Source of the DNA: Pseudomonas aegrilactucae
GTDB taxonomy: Bacteria; Pseudomonadota; Gammaproteobacteria; Pseudomonadales; Pseudomonadaceae
NCBI RefSeq assembly: GCF_019168305.1
Contig: NZ_JAHTBI010000008.1
Location: 62,001 to 126,000 of the forward strand
Reading direction: 5' to 3'
DNA: 64,000 bases
Shown here piece after piece: positions 44,845-53,676 of this stretch. Every line of letters starts with the position of its first letter. Position 1 is the first letter of the stretch. The translations under genes and the position numbers were made by a program. The notes beneath the pieces are model-generated. The model made no database searches and was not told where the DNA came from. It saw only the letters and a program-made list of their open reading frames with translations.

Positions 44845-45598
44845 ACCTGCGCACCCGGATTCCCGCTGCCGAAACATCGTTGCGAATATCGACCAAAGCG
44901 GCCCGCTTGTAGTGCAAGATGTCGGCCATCGCAACGGCATCCGCACCTTTGCCAACCACCTTGACGGCATCCTGGGCGCTGCCCATTCCGCCACTGGCGA
45001 TGACGGGAATGCCCACCGCTTCAGTAACGGCCTGCACCAGCTCCAGATCGAAACCCTTGCGCGTACCTTCCTGATCCACGGATGTCAGCAGTATTTCCCC
45101 GGCACCCAGCGACGCACCTTCACGCGCCCACTGCACCACATCACGCCCGGTGCTTTCGCGGCCATTGTCGGTAAACACCTCCCAACGCCCCGCCGCCACG
45201 CGCTTTGCCTCGATCGAAAGCACCATGCACTGGCTGCCGAAGCGACGAGCAATCTCGCTGATCAGCGTAGGGTTGCCCACGGCCGCCGTATTCACGGCGA
45301 CCTTGTCTGCACCGCAACGCAACAAATGAGCAACATCCTCGACCGAGCGCACGCCGCCGCCGACGGTCATTGGAATGAACACGTTCTCGGCGGTGGCGCG
45401 GATCAGGTCCCCCAGACTGTTGCGCCCGTACAGGCTCGCCACACAATCCATGTAGATAAGCTCGTCGATACCCTGCTCGTAGTAGCGCAGGGCATGTTCG
45501 TTTGGCGAACCGATGATGCGCAGCCCTTCAAGGTGAATACCCTTGATCAGGTTGGCCCCCTTTACATCAAGGCGGGCAATCAGTCGCGTGTTGCTCAT
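44837..45598 (-). CDS. hisF2: HisF-type cyclase subunit of an O-antigen sugar pathway
   Basis: 253-residue TIM barrel similar to imidazole-glycerol-phosphate synthase subunit HisF (LIARLDVKGANLIKGIHLEG, TVGGGVRSVEDV, VIASGGMGSAQDAV). Its job here is probably to form the ammonia channel to the WbpG-like partner rather than in histidine synthesis. Overlaps hisH2 at the 3' end by 8 bases and the wbpG stop at its start. Confidence 0.9.
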   Translation of the reverse strand: MSNTRLIARLDVKGANLIKGIHLEGLRIIGSPNEHALRYYEQGIDELIYMDCVASLYGRNSLGDLIRATAENVFIPMTVGGGVRSVEDVAHLLRCGADKVAVNTAAVGNPTLISEIARRFGSQCMVLSIEAKRVAAGRWEVFTDNGRESTGRDVVQWAREGASLGAGEILLTSVDQEGTRKGFDLELVQAVTEAVGIPVIASGGMGSAQDAVKVVGKGADAVAMADILHYKRAALVDIRNDVSAAGIRVRRYE

Positions 45599-46938
45599 TC
45601 AGCACTGCCCTGCGGGTTCCAGGGGGTGTAACGCAGCTTCCACTCGCCATCGACGACGTGCCACAGATGCGGCGAACGGAAACGGTCGCAGGTCGCAAGA
45701 AACTCTTCACGCGTCATGCTGATGTAGTCCAGGAACTCTTTTTCGTAGCGCGCAGGGTATTCGCCTTCATACCGCTGCATCAGCGCCATGGCTTCGTGCT
45801 TGTCGATATGGTGGTTACGGATTTCCTGAGCGGAATCCATCATCGAGCGCCCCACACCGAACTTGATCCAACGGGTGAAGTAGAAGAAACCGTCAACCTT
45901 GTCATCCAGGCTGTTGTACTTGGAGTACGTGCCTTCGGTACGAACGGGGTTGGCTTCGAAACCTGTGTGCTCGACCGCGTAGTAATAGGCCTCCTGCGGG
46001 ACCCACTTCTTGTAGTAGCCCAGGTACTTGAACTCGATACCTTTGCGTTCCAGCACCTCAGGCGCCATCGGCAGGTAGCTGGCGAGGTCGACCATCGGCA
46101 CGCCTTCATCCAGATACTCGCCGATCGGCTTGCCGCCGAGGAAGATATCGCGAATGTCGCGGCCCCCCAGGTAATCCAGGGAGAAGCCCTCGCTTTCGGC
46201 GACATCGCTGGCGCCTGCATAGCTGGAGGTCTTGTGCGAAATTTTCTCGCCGTACTCGCCTGGCATTTCCCCGTAAAAAATCAGCGGGATATTGAGCTTG
46301 GCGGCCATCTTGGCGACAAAGGTCTTCTGCCCCAGGATAAACGGCTGAAACGGGTGCAGCAGGTTGATCGTTGCATTGCGCGTCAGCAGGCGATGGATCT
46401 TGCCGTTGGGCGTATACAGGAAGTTGTCGAAGCCACCGACATGCAACCAGTTCTGGAAGTTTTTCCAGCCGATATCGGTATACAGGTGCGGCGACCAGGT
46501 CACCGTCAGCGGGTTCATGCCGTACTTGTACTTCAGCAGGTGGGACTGCATCGCGCTGTCCTTGCCACCGCTGCCACCCACGATGCAATCGTAGCTACCG
46601 TCGTTCTTGCGGTATTGATTGCACAATTCGATCAGTTCGCGCTCGCGCTCATCCCAATCGATCTCGCCGGTTTCCTTGAGCTTGTTGAAGTTGCAGGCGT
46701 GGCACACACCCTGCTCGTCGAACGTCAGCGTCGTCTTGGTAGAGCTGTTGCTGTGCGCGTACTCATTGCTCGACATGGGCTGCTGGTTGGACATGTTGCA
46801 GATCGTGCAAAACTTGACGTCTCGCGGCAGCCCGTAGAAAACTTCCAGCTCGCCTTTGGGTGCGGCAAACTTGGAAAGGTCTATCGTTGAGCTTGGGGAA
46901 ATTTTCAAAAAACCAGTCTCCAATTGCGAATACAACAA
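45595..46938 (-). CDS. wbpG: N-acetyl sugar amidotransferase, WbpG/PseA family
   Basis: 447-residue enzyme with an N-terminal zinc-type pair of CxxC motifs (CTICNMSNQ and CHACN) and a PP-loop ATPase core (GGSGGKDSAMQ near residue 126), as in WbpG and PseA. These use ATP and ammonia from HisH/HisF to turn an acetamido group into acetamidino. Its overlap with hisF2 supports one functional trio. With the Leg genes, the expected product is an acetamidino-legionaminic acid derivative. Confidence 0.9.
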   Translation of the reverse strand: MLYSQLETGFLKISPSSTIDLSKFAAPKGELEVFYGLPRDVKFCTICNMSNQQPMSSNEYAHSNSSTKTTLTFDEQGVCHACNFNKLKETGEIDWDERERELIELCNQYRKNDGSYDCIVGGSGGKDSAMQSHLLKYKYGMNPLTVTWSPHLYTDIGWKNFQNWLHVGGFDNFLYTPNGKIHRLLTRNATINLLHPFQPFILGQKTFVAKMAAKLNIPLIFYGEMPGEYGEKISHKTSSYAGASDVAESEGFSLDYLGGRDIRDIFLGGKPIGEYLDEGVPMVDLASYLPMAPEVLERKGIEFKYLGYYKKWVPQEAYYYAVEHTGFEANPVRTEGTYSKYNSLDDKVDGFFYFTRWIKFGVGRSMMDSAQEIRNHHIDKHEAMALMQRYEGEYPARYEKEFLDYISMTREEFLATCDRFRSPHLWHVVDGEWKLRYTPWNPQGSAE

Positions 46939-47994
46939 TCAAACAGGGTACTTGTTACGAGCCAATTGCAGGTCGTCAGGACGACCGACATCCAGCCAGG
47001 GCTCGTGCATCGGGTAAGCAATCGTACTGGCGCCTTTCTGCTGCACACGCTCGAACAGCGTAGGCATGTCACATTGGCCGCCCACGACGAGTTCATCGAG
47101 AACGGCGGGGGCCAGGACGTAGATACCGGCGTTTACATGAGTTCTATAGATAGGCTTTTCATCAAAGCCGACAATCTTTATGCCATCCGTTCGTATCACG
47201 CCGAACGGGTTCTGCCATTCATGCAGCCTTACCGCCATTGTTGCCATTGCGCCATGCCGAAGGTGGAAGTCAAGCATCTCGCCATAGCGTATATCCGTCA
47301 GCACATCACCATTGGTGACCACAAACGGCAGCGTTGGACGCGGCGCCAGGAGGCTGATCGCGCCCGCGGTACCAAGCGGAGAGTCTTCGTGAAGATAAGC
47401 TATCTTCACGCCCCACTTGTGGCCATCGCCAAAGTAGTCCTCGATCATATGCCCCAGGTAGTGCACAGACACGATGAAATTGACAAAGCCGTCTGCTTTC
47501 GCACGCTCGATGATAAGTTCGAGGATCGGTTTGCCACCCACCGGCAACATCGGTTTGGGGCAGTCTTCGGTAAGTGGCAGCAAGCGCTTGCCCAGCCCAC
47601 CGGCCATGATCACCATCGTGTGTTCGCGATCAACAGGCTCGAGCACTTCGTCCCACAGGTGCAGGCCGATGACATGCCGCTCGCTGTCGACGATCGGAAG
47701 CTGGTGAATCTTGTTGGCGTGCATCAGGTCCAGAACCAGCTCACGCGCCATATCGGGCGGCACCACCAGTGGGCTGAGCGCCATGATCTGCTCAACCGGG
47801 CTATCCAGGTTCAGGCCCCGCAGCAGGCCACGCCGGACATCGCCGTCCGTGACACTGCCCTGCAGGCGTCCCTCAGGGCAGACCACAAGCGTGATCTGCA
47901 ATCCCGAAGCGTCCAGATTGCTGATCGCCTGTTGAATACTTGAACCTTGGGCAAGCAGTACATTGCGCCATAGTTGCTGATCTAGTGGTTTCAT
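46939..47994 (-). CDS. ptmE: CBS-domain nucleotidyltransferase, PtmE type
   Basis: 351-residue protein with two N-terminal CBS motifs (about 1-118: QGSVTDGDVRRGLL, HQLPIVDSERHVIG) followed by a sugar nucleotidyltransferase domain (MAGGLGKRLLPLTEDCPKPM, VVTNGDVLTDI, GTAGAISLL). In Campylobacter, PtmE makes GDP-glucosamine for the GDP-linked legionaminic acid route; that role is inferred from architecture and operon. Directly abuts wbpG and overlaps the acetyltransferase gene by 4 bases. Confidence 0.9.
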   Translation of the reverse strand: MKPLDQQLWRNVLLAQGSSIQQAISNLDASGLQITLVVCPEGRLQGSVTDGDVRRGLLRGLNLDSPVEQIMALSPLVVPPDMARELVLDLMHANKIHQLPIVDSERHVIGLHLWDEVLEPVDREHTMVIMAGGLGKRLLPLTEDCPKPMLPVGGKPILELIIERAKADGFVNFIVSVHYLGHMIEDYFGDGHKWGVKIAYLHEDSPLGTAGAISLLAPRPTLPFVVTNGDVLTDIRYGEMLDFHLRHGAMATMAVRLHEWQNPFGVIRTDGIKIVGFDEKPIYRTHVNAGIYVLAPAVLDELVVGGQCDMPTLFERVQQKGASTIAYPMHEPWLDVGRPDDLQLARNKYPV

Positions 47995-48683
47995 GTCTTC
48001 TCTTGCCGACTCAGGTATTTCGATTCATTGATGCGTACTGGCGCACTCATTACCACCTGCCCTGCAGGCAGGTCCTTTACCAAGGTGGTGCCCGCCCCCA
48101 CTATGCCGCCCTTACCTACCGACACGCCTGGCAGGGTAATGGAACCGGCTCCAATGAAGGACTCACTCGCCACATTGACCGCGCCGCACAGCACGGCAGA
48201 CGGGGCAAGGTGCACATGACCGCCGATTATACAGTCGTGATCGATTCTGACCCCGGTATTTATGATCGCGTTGACGCCAATCGTGGTATCGGCCTGGATA
48301 ATCACGCCGGCCATGACCTGCGCCCCGTCGCCCAACTGGACACTCGCATCAACCCAGGCAGCGGGATGAACCAGTGCTGGAAAGTGGAAACCTCGTGCGG
48401 TGAACTTCAAAAACATGTCCTGGCGAAGCGAAGAACCGAGCACCTGCCCAATGCCGTTGACCAGCCCGACCTGCTCCACGTCGAACTGGTCGAGCGCTTC
48501 GTCGCCCCCCAGCACATCCACACCACGCCAGGAGGTGACCGAGGCTGCTGCCAGCGCGGGATCGCACACCCCGAGCACATTGGCACCGATGGCCCGCAGC
48601 AGCGACAACAACACCTTGGCATGACCACCTGCCCCAAGCAGAAGCACCGGGCGCGATGAACCTTGCGGTTGCGCGGGTATCAT
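47991..48683 (-). CDS. PglD-like sugar N-acetyltransferase (LegH role)
   Basis: 230-residue protein with a Rossmann-like PglD-type N-domain (VLLLGAGGHAKVLLSLL) and a C-terminal left-handed beta-helix of hexapeptide repeats (VIIQADTTIGVNAIINTG, CIIGGHVHLAPSAVL). Between LegI and PtmE genes with 4-base overlaps at both ends. It is most likely the LegH-type acetyltransferase that N-acetylates the 4-amino sugar before LegG. Confidence 0.88.
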   Translation of the reverse strand: MIPAQPQGSSRPVLLLGAGGHAKVLLSLLRAIGANVLGVCDPALAAASVTSWRGVDVLGGDEALDQFDVEQVGLVNGIGQVLGSSLRQDMFLKFTARGFHFPALVHPAAWVDASVQLGDGAQVMAGVIIQADTTIGVNAIINTGVRIDHDCIIGGHVHLAPSAVLCGAVNVASESFIGAGSITLPGVSVGKGGIVGAGTTLVKDLPAGQVVMSAPVRINESKYLSRQEKT

Positions 48684-49765
48684 TCAACCGCCTCGCCCGC
48701 CTGATAGGCGCGCGCCGCGACTTCACCGACCAACCCCCACAAGGCAGTTGCCGGCAGCCCTGCACCGCAGCGCGCAGTGGCCAGATCCGCGCGGGAAAAT
48801 CGTTCGCCGACGGCGATATCACGGGTGACCACCACCTGCTGGCGCGCGGCCTTGCGGGTATCCCACTCGCTGGGCTGTGGCGACTTGGCGGGCAACCCCA
48901 GCGCCTGCTCCAGAGCACGAATCTGCGCAACCATCTCGGCAAGCTCGGCCGGTTCCAGAGAAGCCTTGTGATCCGGTCCGGGCATCGAACGATCCAGGGT
49001 GAAGTGTTTTTCGATCACTCGCGCCCCGCGGGCGACAGCCGCCACCGGAATCAACAACCCCTGGGTATGATCCGAGTAGCCAACCTCCAGGCCGAACGCC
49101 TGCTGCAGCGTATCCATCGCCCGCAGGTTCACCTCCGTCAGCGGGGTTGGATACTGGGAGGTGCAGTGAAGCAAGGTCACGTGCCCCAACAGACGCGCTC
49201 GCGCCTGCGCATCGCTCCAGCATCGCCACACCTGGTCCAGGTCGACAGGCTCCTGATCATTGGCCAGAGCATGCGCAATGATGGCCAGGCCCTGCTCGAC
49301 CTCGCTCAACGTCGCCATGCCGGTGGAAAGAATCAACGGCTTGCCCGTGCGCGCAAACTGCCACAGCAACGGGCCATTGGTCAGCTCACCGGAGGGTATC
49401 TTGAAGAACGGTATGCCCAGCGTACACAGGAAGTCGAGGCTGTCGCCGTCAAAAGCGGTACTGATGAACTCGATCCCCTTGGCCTTCGCATGCGCCTGCA
49501 AATCCGCGTGCCATGCCCTGGGCAACTCCAGCTTCTGGAGCATGGCCAACTGGCTTTCGGCCGCATCGGTGGTCTTTTGCTGGTAGAGCGCCTTGGGCGC
49601 CGTTGCAGAGGCCAGCTTGCGCGCATCGAAGGTTTGAAACTTCACCGCATCGGCGCCTGCACTCGCCGCCAGCTCCACCAGCTCGAACGCGAGGTCGCGC
49701 TGGCCGTTATGGTTAACGCCCGCCTCAGCGATGATGTACACGCCATTTTTGCCTGCTGATTTCAT
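48680..49765 (-). CDS. legI: Legionaminic acid synthase, NeuB family
   Basis: 361-residue enzyme that condenses the 6-deoxy sugar with phosphoenolpyruvate. NeuB core motifs: IIAEAGVNHNGQRDLAFELV at the N-terminus, KFQTFDA, FKIPSGEL, STGMATLSE, GYSDHTQG and EKHFTLDRSMPGPDHKASL; a C-terminal SAF domain (VVVTRDIAVGERF...) completes it. Substrate class (legionaminate rather than sialate) is inferred from LegB/C/G neighbours. Confidence 0.9.
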   Translation of the reverse strand: MKSAGKNGVYIIAEAGVNHNGQRDLAFELVELAASAGADAVKFQTFDARKLASATAPKALYQQKTTDAAESQLAMLQKLELPRAWHADLQAHAKAKGIEFISTAFDGDSLDFLCTLGIPFFKIPSGELTNGPLLWQFARTGKPLILSTGMATLSEVEQGLAIIAHALANDQEPVDLDQVWRCWSDAQARARLLGHVTLLHCTSQYPTPLTEVNLRAMDTLQQAFGLEVGYSDHTQGLLIPVAAVARGARVIEKHFTLDRSMPGPDHKASLEPAELAEMVAQIRALEQALGLPAKSPQPSEWDTRKAARQQVVVTRDIAVGERFSRADLATARCGAGLPATALWGLVGEVAARAYQAGEAVE

Positions 49766-49768
49766 ACG

Positions 49769-50923
49769 TCAACTCAAATCATGGAATGTCTTGTGACCCG
49801 AGACGTCACAGGTTTCAAGGATGCGCACAATGGCGCTTGCGGCATCGCCCTGCCCATAGGGATTTGACGTCTGCCGACTTGCCTGGGCGAACGGCTCGCT
49901 CAGGGCCAGCGCCAGGGCTGACACGATCGCCTGCTTGTCCGCCGCGCAATGCAACACCGAGTCCGCACTCAACCGGCCGGCCTGCCTGCTGCCGATATTG
50001 ACCGTGGGTACGCCGAACGACGGAACCTCGATAATACCGCTCGATGAGTTGCCCACGACAGCCGCTGCACGCTTGACCACACTCAGGTAACGCCGAAACC
50101 CGAGAGAAGGGATAGCCAGCACCCGCCCAGGGTTACGCGCGGCGAACTGCTCGATCAACGGAATGATCGCCCGCCCGCCATTATCGGCATTCGGATACGT
50201 GATCACTACGCGATACGCAGCAAATGCGTCCAGGGCCTGTAACAGCGCCTCGAAGCTGTTTACCGGATCCTCTTCAAGCAAGGTCACAGGATGATAGGTC
50301 ACCAGCAAAAAGGGCGCGGAAATATCGAAGCCAAGGCTTTCGCACAGTGCCTGCAACGGCATATCCGGCGTGCGCGTGAGGTGGTCGAGACCAACAGCGC
50401 CTACGTTGAACACACGCTCCGGGGATTCACCCATCTGGATGACACGCTTGCGGTAAGGCTGCGCAGCCACGAAATGCAGAAACGCCATTTTGCTGATCGC
50501 GTGACGAATGGCATCATCATAGGCGCCCTCGGTGAGCTCCCCGCCGTGCAGATGCGCGATCGGGATGCGCATGATCAGCGCCGCCTGGCAGATGCTCAAT
50601 GCCTCGAAACGGTCGCCCAGCACGACCAGCAGGTCCGGGCGCAAGCGATCCAGGGCATCGGCGAAACCCAGCACCCCCAAGCCCATCGACTTGACCGTCC
50701 CCACATCCGTGTTCGACGACAGCAACATCTCGACCTTGGCATCGATCTCAAAGCCGTCCTGGACGATCTGCTGCCAGGTATCACCGAACTCGGGGGACAG
50801 ATGCATGCAACTGACGATAAGTTGCAAATCCAGTTGATCGCTTTGCTGGATCTCCTTCATCAGCCAGTACAGCAGGCCATACTCGGCCCGCGTGCCGGTA
50901 AAGACGGCAACCCGGCGCGTCAT
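49769..50923 (-). CDS. legG: Hydrolysing NDP-sugar 2-epimerase, NeuC/LegG family
   Basis: 384-residue GT-B-fold epimerase with FTGTRAEYGLLYWLM at the N-terminus (NeuC signature), LVVLGDRFEAL and HLHGGELTEGAYDDAIRHAI, and SSSGIIEVPSFG near residue 292. It would convert GDP-2,4-diacetamido-2,4,6-trideoxyglucose to the free manno sugar, the substrate of LegI. Overlaps legC by 4 bases. Confidence 0.9.
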   Translation of the reverse strand: MTRRVAVFTGTRAEYGLLYWLMKEIQQSDQLDLQLIVSCMHLSPEFGDTWQQIVQDGFEIDAKVEMLLSSNTDVGTVKSMGLGVLGFADALDRLRPDLLVVLGDRFEALSICQAALIMRIPIAHLHGGELTEGAYDDAIRHAISKMAFLHFVAAQPYRKRVIQMGESPERVFNVGAVGLDHLTRTPDMPLQALCESLGFDISAPFLLVTYHPVTLLEEDPVNSFEALLQALDAFAAYRVVITYPNADNGGRAIIPLIEQFAARNPGRVLAIPSLGFRRYLSVVKRAAAVVGNSSSGIIEVPSFGVPTVNIGSRQAGRLSADSVLHCAADKQAIVSALALALSEPFAQASRQTSNPYGQGDAASAIVRILETCDVSGHKTFHDLS

Positions 50924-52071
50924 TTGCCCCCCTGGGGAGGCACACTGCTGGGCAGATTGACCACGCGCGCTTCAAGCCACTGCGCGGTACTCAGATCGCC
51001 TTTGACACAGTGCTGATACGCCGGCAGACGGTTCATCAGCGCCCAGATCGGACGCGTCATCACACCGCGCTCATTCGTGGCCTTGAGCAGTGCATCGCGC
51101 TGAGCACGATCCTCGCAGATGACCGCGTTGAGCCAGTAGTTGGAGCGGCAACCTTGCGGCTCTGTGACAAACTCAAGGTCGCTGCCCTGCAGCGCCTCCT
51201 TGTAGCACATCGCCAATCGACGCTTGGCTGCCAGGAAACCATCGAGCTGCTCGAGCTGAGCGCACCCAAGCGCCGCATTCAGGTTGGGCAAGCGATAGTT
51301 GTAGCCAACTTCGTCATGGACATACTCATAGGCATGCGGTTGCTTGGCGGTTGTCGTCAGGTGCTTGGCCTTGGCCCCCAGGCTCTCGCTGGTCAGCAGC
51401 ATGCCGCCACCGCCCGTGGTGATCACCTTGTTGCCGTTGAAGCTCAACGTGCCGACCAGCCCGAAGGTCCCGGTATGACGCCCCTCGTAGGTGCTGCCCA
51501 GCGACTCGGCGGCGTCCTCAACCAGTGCCAGGTTCCAACGCTTGCAGACTGCCATCAGTTCATTCAGTGCAACAGGGTGACCAAAGGTGTGCATCGGCAG
51601 ACAGGCACGCAGGACTCTTCCATCCTCACGCAGCCGGCAAAGGCCATCCTCGCCGATCACAGCCTGCGCATCGAGCCACTGCTCCAGCGCTGCCGGCGAC
51701 AGCCCCAGCGTTTCACGATCGACATCCACGAAAACCGGCTCGGCCCCGCAGTAAGCGATAGCGTTACAGGTCGCGACGAAGGTCAACGACTGGGTGATGA
51801 CCAGTTCACCAGTCTTTACCCCCGCCAGCAACAAGGCAATGTGCAGGGCCGCAGTACCGTTGACCGTCGCCACCGCACGCGGGCTGCCGGTATAGACTTG
51901 CATGTCATGTTCGAAGCGGTCTACGAACGCCCCCACACTGGACACGAACGTGGACGCAATGGTGTCGCTCACATACTGCTGTTCATTACCCGCAAACACC
52001 GGTGCGTGCAGCGGGATAAATTCTTGAGTGCCGTATTGATCGCGCACAAACTTGACAAGCGAGTCGTACAT
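50920..52071 (-). CDS. legC: PLP-dependent sugar aminotransferase, LegC family
   Basis: 383-residue DegT/DnrJ-type aminotransferase. PLP lysine in SFNGNKVITTGGGG, plus EDAAESLGSTYEGRHTG, typical of this family. It aminates C4 of the LegB product with glutamate as likely donor. The N-terminus FIPLHAPVFAGNEQQYV is characteristic of the LegC group. Follows legB by 8 bases. Confidence 0.9.
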   Translation of the reverse strand: MYDSLVKFVRDQYGTQEFIPLHAPVFAGNEQQYVSDTIASTFVSSVGAFVDRFEHDMQVYTGSPRAVATVNGTAALHIALLLAGVKTGELVITQSLTFVATCNAIAYCGAEPVFVDVDRETLGLSPAALEQWLDAQAVIGEDGLCRLREDGRVLRACLPMHTFGHPVALNELMAVCKRWNLALVEDAAESLGSTYEGRHTGTFGLVGTLSFNGNKVITTGGGGMLLTSESLGAKAKHLTTTAKQPHAYEYVHDEVGYNYRLPNLNAALGCAQLEQLDGFLAAKRRLAMCYKEALQGSDLEFVTEPQGCRSNYWLNAVICEDRAQRDALLKATNERGVMTRPIWALMNRLPAYQHCVKGDLSTAQWLEARVVNLPSSVPPQGGK

Positions 52072-52079
52072 ACCCGACC

Positions 52080-53063
52080 TCAGACGTTATAAATGTTGGC
52101 TTTGTATTTGGCCAAGTTTTGGGGCTGGGTGAACCATTCGACCGTTTTTTCCAAACCCTGACGAATCGAGTATTCAGGCGTGAATCCGGTCAGGCCATTG
52201 ATTTTGCTGTTGTCACACCACAGGCGGAACACTTCGGATTTTTCCGGCCGCATGCGTTGCGCGTCGGTGAGGAACTCGACATCACTGCCCATCAACTCGC
52301 GCACCAGGTTCAGCGTATCGGCCACTGAAATCTCGAAATTGGAACCGATGTTCACCACTTCGCCAACGGCCTGCTCGCAACGCGCCAACTCCAGGAAACC
52401 ACGGCAGGTATCGGCCACGTAGTTGAAGTCTCGCGTAGGGGTGACATCCCCCAGTTTTATCTGCTTCTGGCCCGAGGCGATCTGGCTGATGATGGTCGGG
52501 ATGACGGCACGCGCGGATTGGCGCGGACCATAGGTATTGAATGGGCGAGCAATCGTCAATGGCAGGTCGAAAGCGTTGTAGAAGCTCATCGCCATCGCGT
52601 CCGCACCGATTTTTGATGCACTATAGGGCGACTGCGCCTGCAGGGGATGCTTCTCGTCGATAGGCACATACTGCGCCGTACCGTAGACCTCACTGGTCGA
52701 CGTGTGAATGACACGCTTGACGCCGTTTTCCATCGCCGCCTGGCAAATGTTCAAGGTACCTTTGACATTGGTATCGACGTAACTGTCCGGCGCGACATAA
52801 GAATAAGGAATGGCGATCAATGCGGCCAGATGGAAGATGATATCCACATCTTTGGTAATGTGCTTACAGTAGTGCGGGTCACGCACATCGCCGTTGAGCA
52901 CTTCAATGCTGGACAAGCACTCTACGTCCTCCAGCCATCCCCAATAGTTGAAAGAGTTGTATTGAGAGAGCGCCTTGACCTTGTAGCCTTCACGCACAAG
53001 CAACTCGGTCAGATGCGAACCGATGAAACCATCGGCACCGGTCACTAAAACTGTAGTCATCAT
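52080..53063 (-). CDS. legB: NDP-GlcNAc 4,6-dehydratase, LegB family
   Basis: 327-residue extended short-chain dehydrogenase, first step of the Leg route. Glycine motif TGADGFIGSHL, TSTSEVYGTAQYVP (catalytic Thr/Glu pair) and YSASKIGADAM (catalytic Tyr and Lys). The long C-terminal region (RPEKSEVFRLWCDNSKIN) is usual for LegB. Preceded by AAAGGG before tandem ATG codons. A gap of about 610 bases separates it from the upstream oafA-like gene, so this may be an internal promoter point of the operon. Confidence 0.92.
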   Translation of the reverse strand: MMTTVLVTGADGFIGSHLTELLVREGYKVKALSQYNSFNYWGWLEDVECLSSIEVLNGDVRDPHYCKHITKDVDIIFHLAALIAIPYSYVAPDSYVDTNVKGTLNICQAAMENGVKRVIHTSTSEVYGTAQYVPIDEKHPLQAQSPYSASKIGADAMAMSFYNAFDLPLTIARPFNTYGPRQSARAVIPTIISQIASGQKQIKLGDVTPTRDFNYVADTCRGFLELARCEQAVGEVVNIGSNFEISVADTLNLVRELMGSDVEFLTDAQRMRPEKSEVFRLWCDNSKINGLTGFTPEYSIRQGLEKTVEWFTQPQNLAKYKANIYNV

Positions 53064-53676
53064 TTAACCCTTTAACGTGTTGGCCTCGAACCCTGACGGG
53101 TGAAGCGCAAAAAACGAATAAACCTTTCCTACCCAACGCTGCGCACCCCACGTATGCCGGAGGGCACCACGATGCCTCTGGAACGCCGGTTCCAGCCACC
53201 TGCGCAGGTGGGCACTGGCCATTGAGCATGTGATTTGCACAACTGTGAAGCATCTGCATGCCGTGCGCAACATCGAGGCGCGAGAACGGGCACGCCCTGT
53301 AAAGGGCTGACTGCAGATTACGTTCGGGGGGCTTCAGGCCGTGTTCATGGGAGCACACCAGGTAACCGAGCCATGGACTCCACGTTCTTGATGAGCGCAA
53401 GAAACGCCCCCCGCTACCACGCGCTGCCGCCCACTTCGCTGCACGGGCTGCCGGACCGCCCCCTGGGAGCCTCGTCCCGACGCTTCAATCAACTGAGCGC
53501 GGCTTTCATCACAGTGGGTAGACGGGAAAATTGCTGGGTAGATAAGTCATGGCTGGGATTATAACGGCTCAGACGATGAAGCGCGAAGCTTGCGCTAGTC
53601 GGTGTGGCGCTATTGCTTCACCAGAGTATCGGTGACCACTGCCGAACGCAGTGCCGGCAGCCAACTGACCGCCACA
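53064..53676. other. Gap of about 610 bases upstream of legB
   Basis: Unusually long gene-free stretch in a densely packed cluster. It contains a 14-base palindrome (cacctgcgcaggtg, 53197-53210), but no convincing CDS; plus-strand frames here have atypical composition. It probably carries a promoter for the leg genes. No terminator with a U-tract is apparent. Confidence 0.4.

Noticed and set aside
44194..45598. hisH and hisF as histidine biosynthesis genes
   Set aside because: They sit inside an O-antigen set with wbpG and lack hisA, hisB or hisI neighbours; the WbpG/HisH/HisF trio is a better fit.
53235..53564. Plus-strand 109-codon frame in the gap upstream of legB
   Set aside because: Cys/Arg/His-rich composition unlike other genes here, and no ribosome site or recognisable motif.
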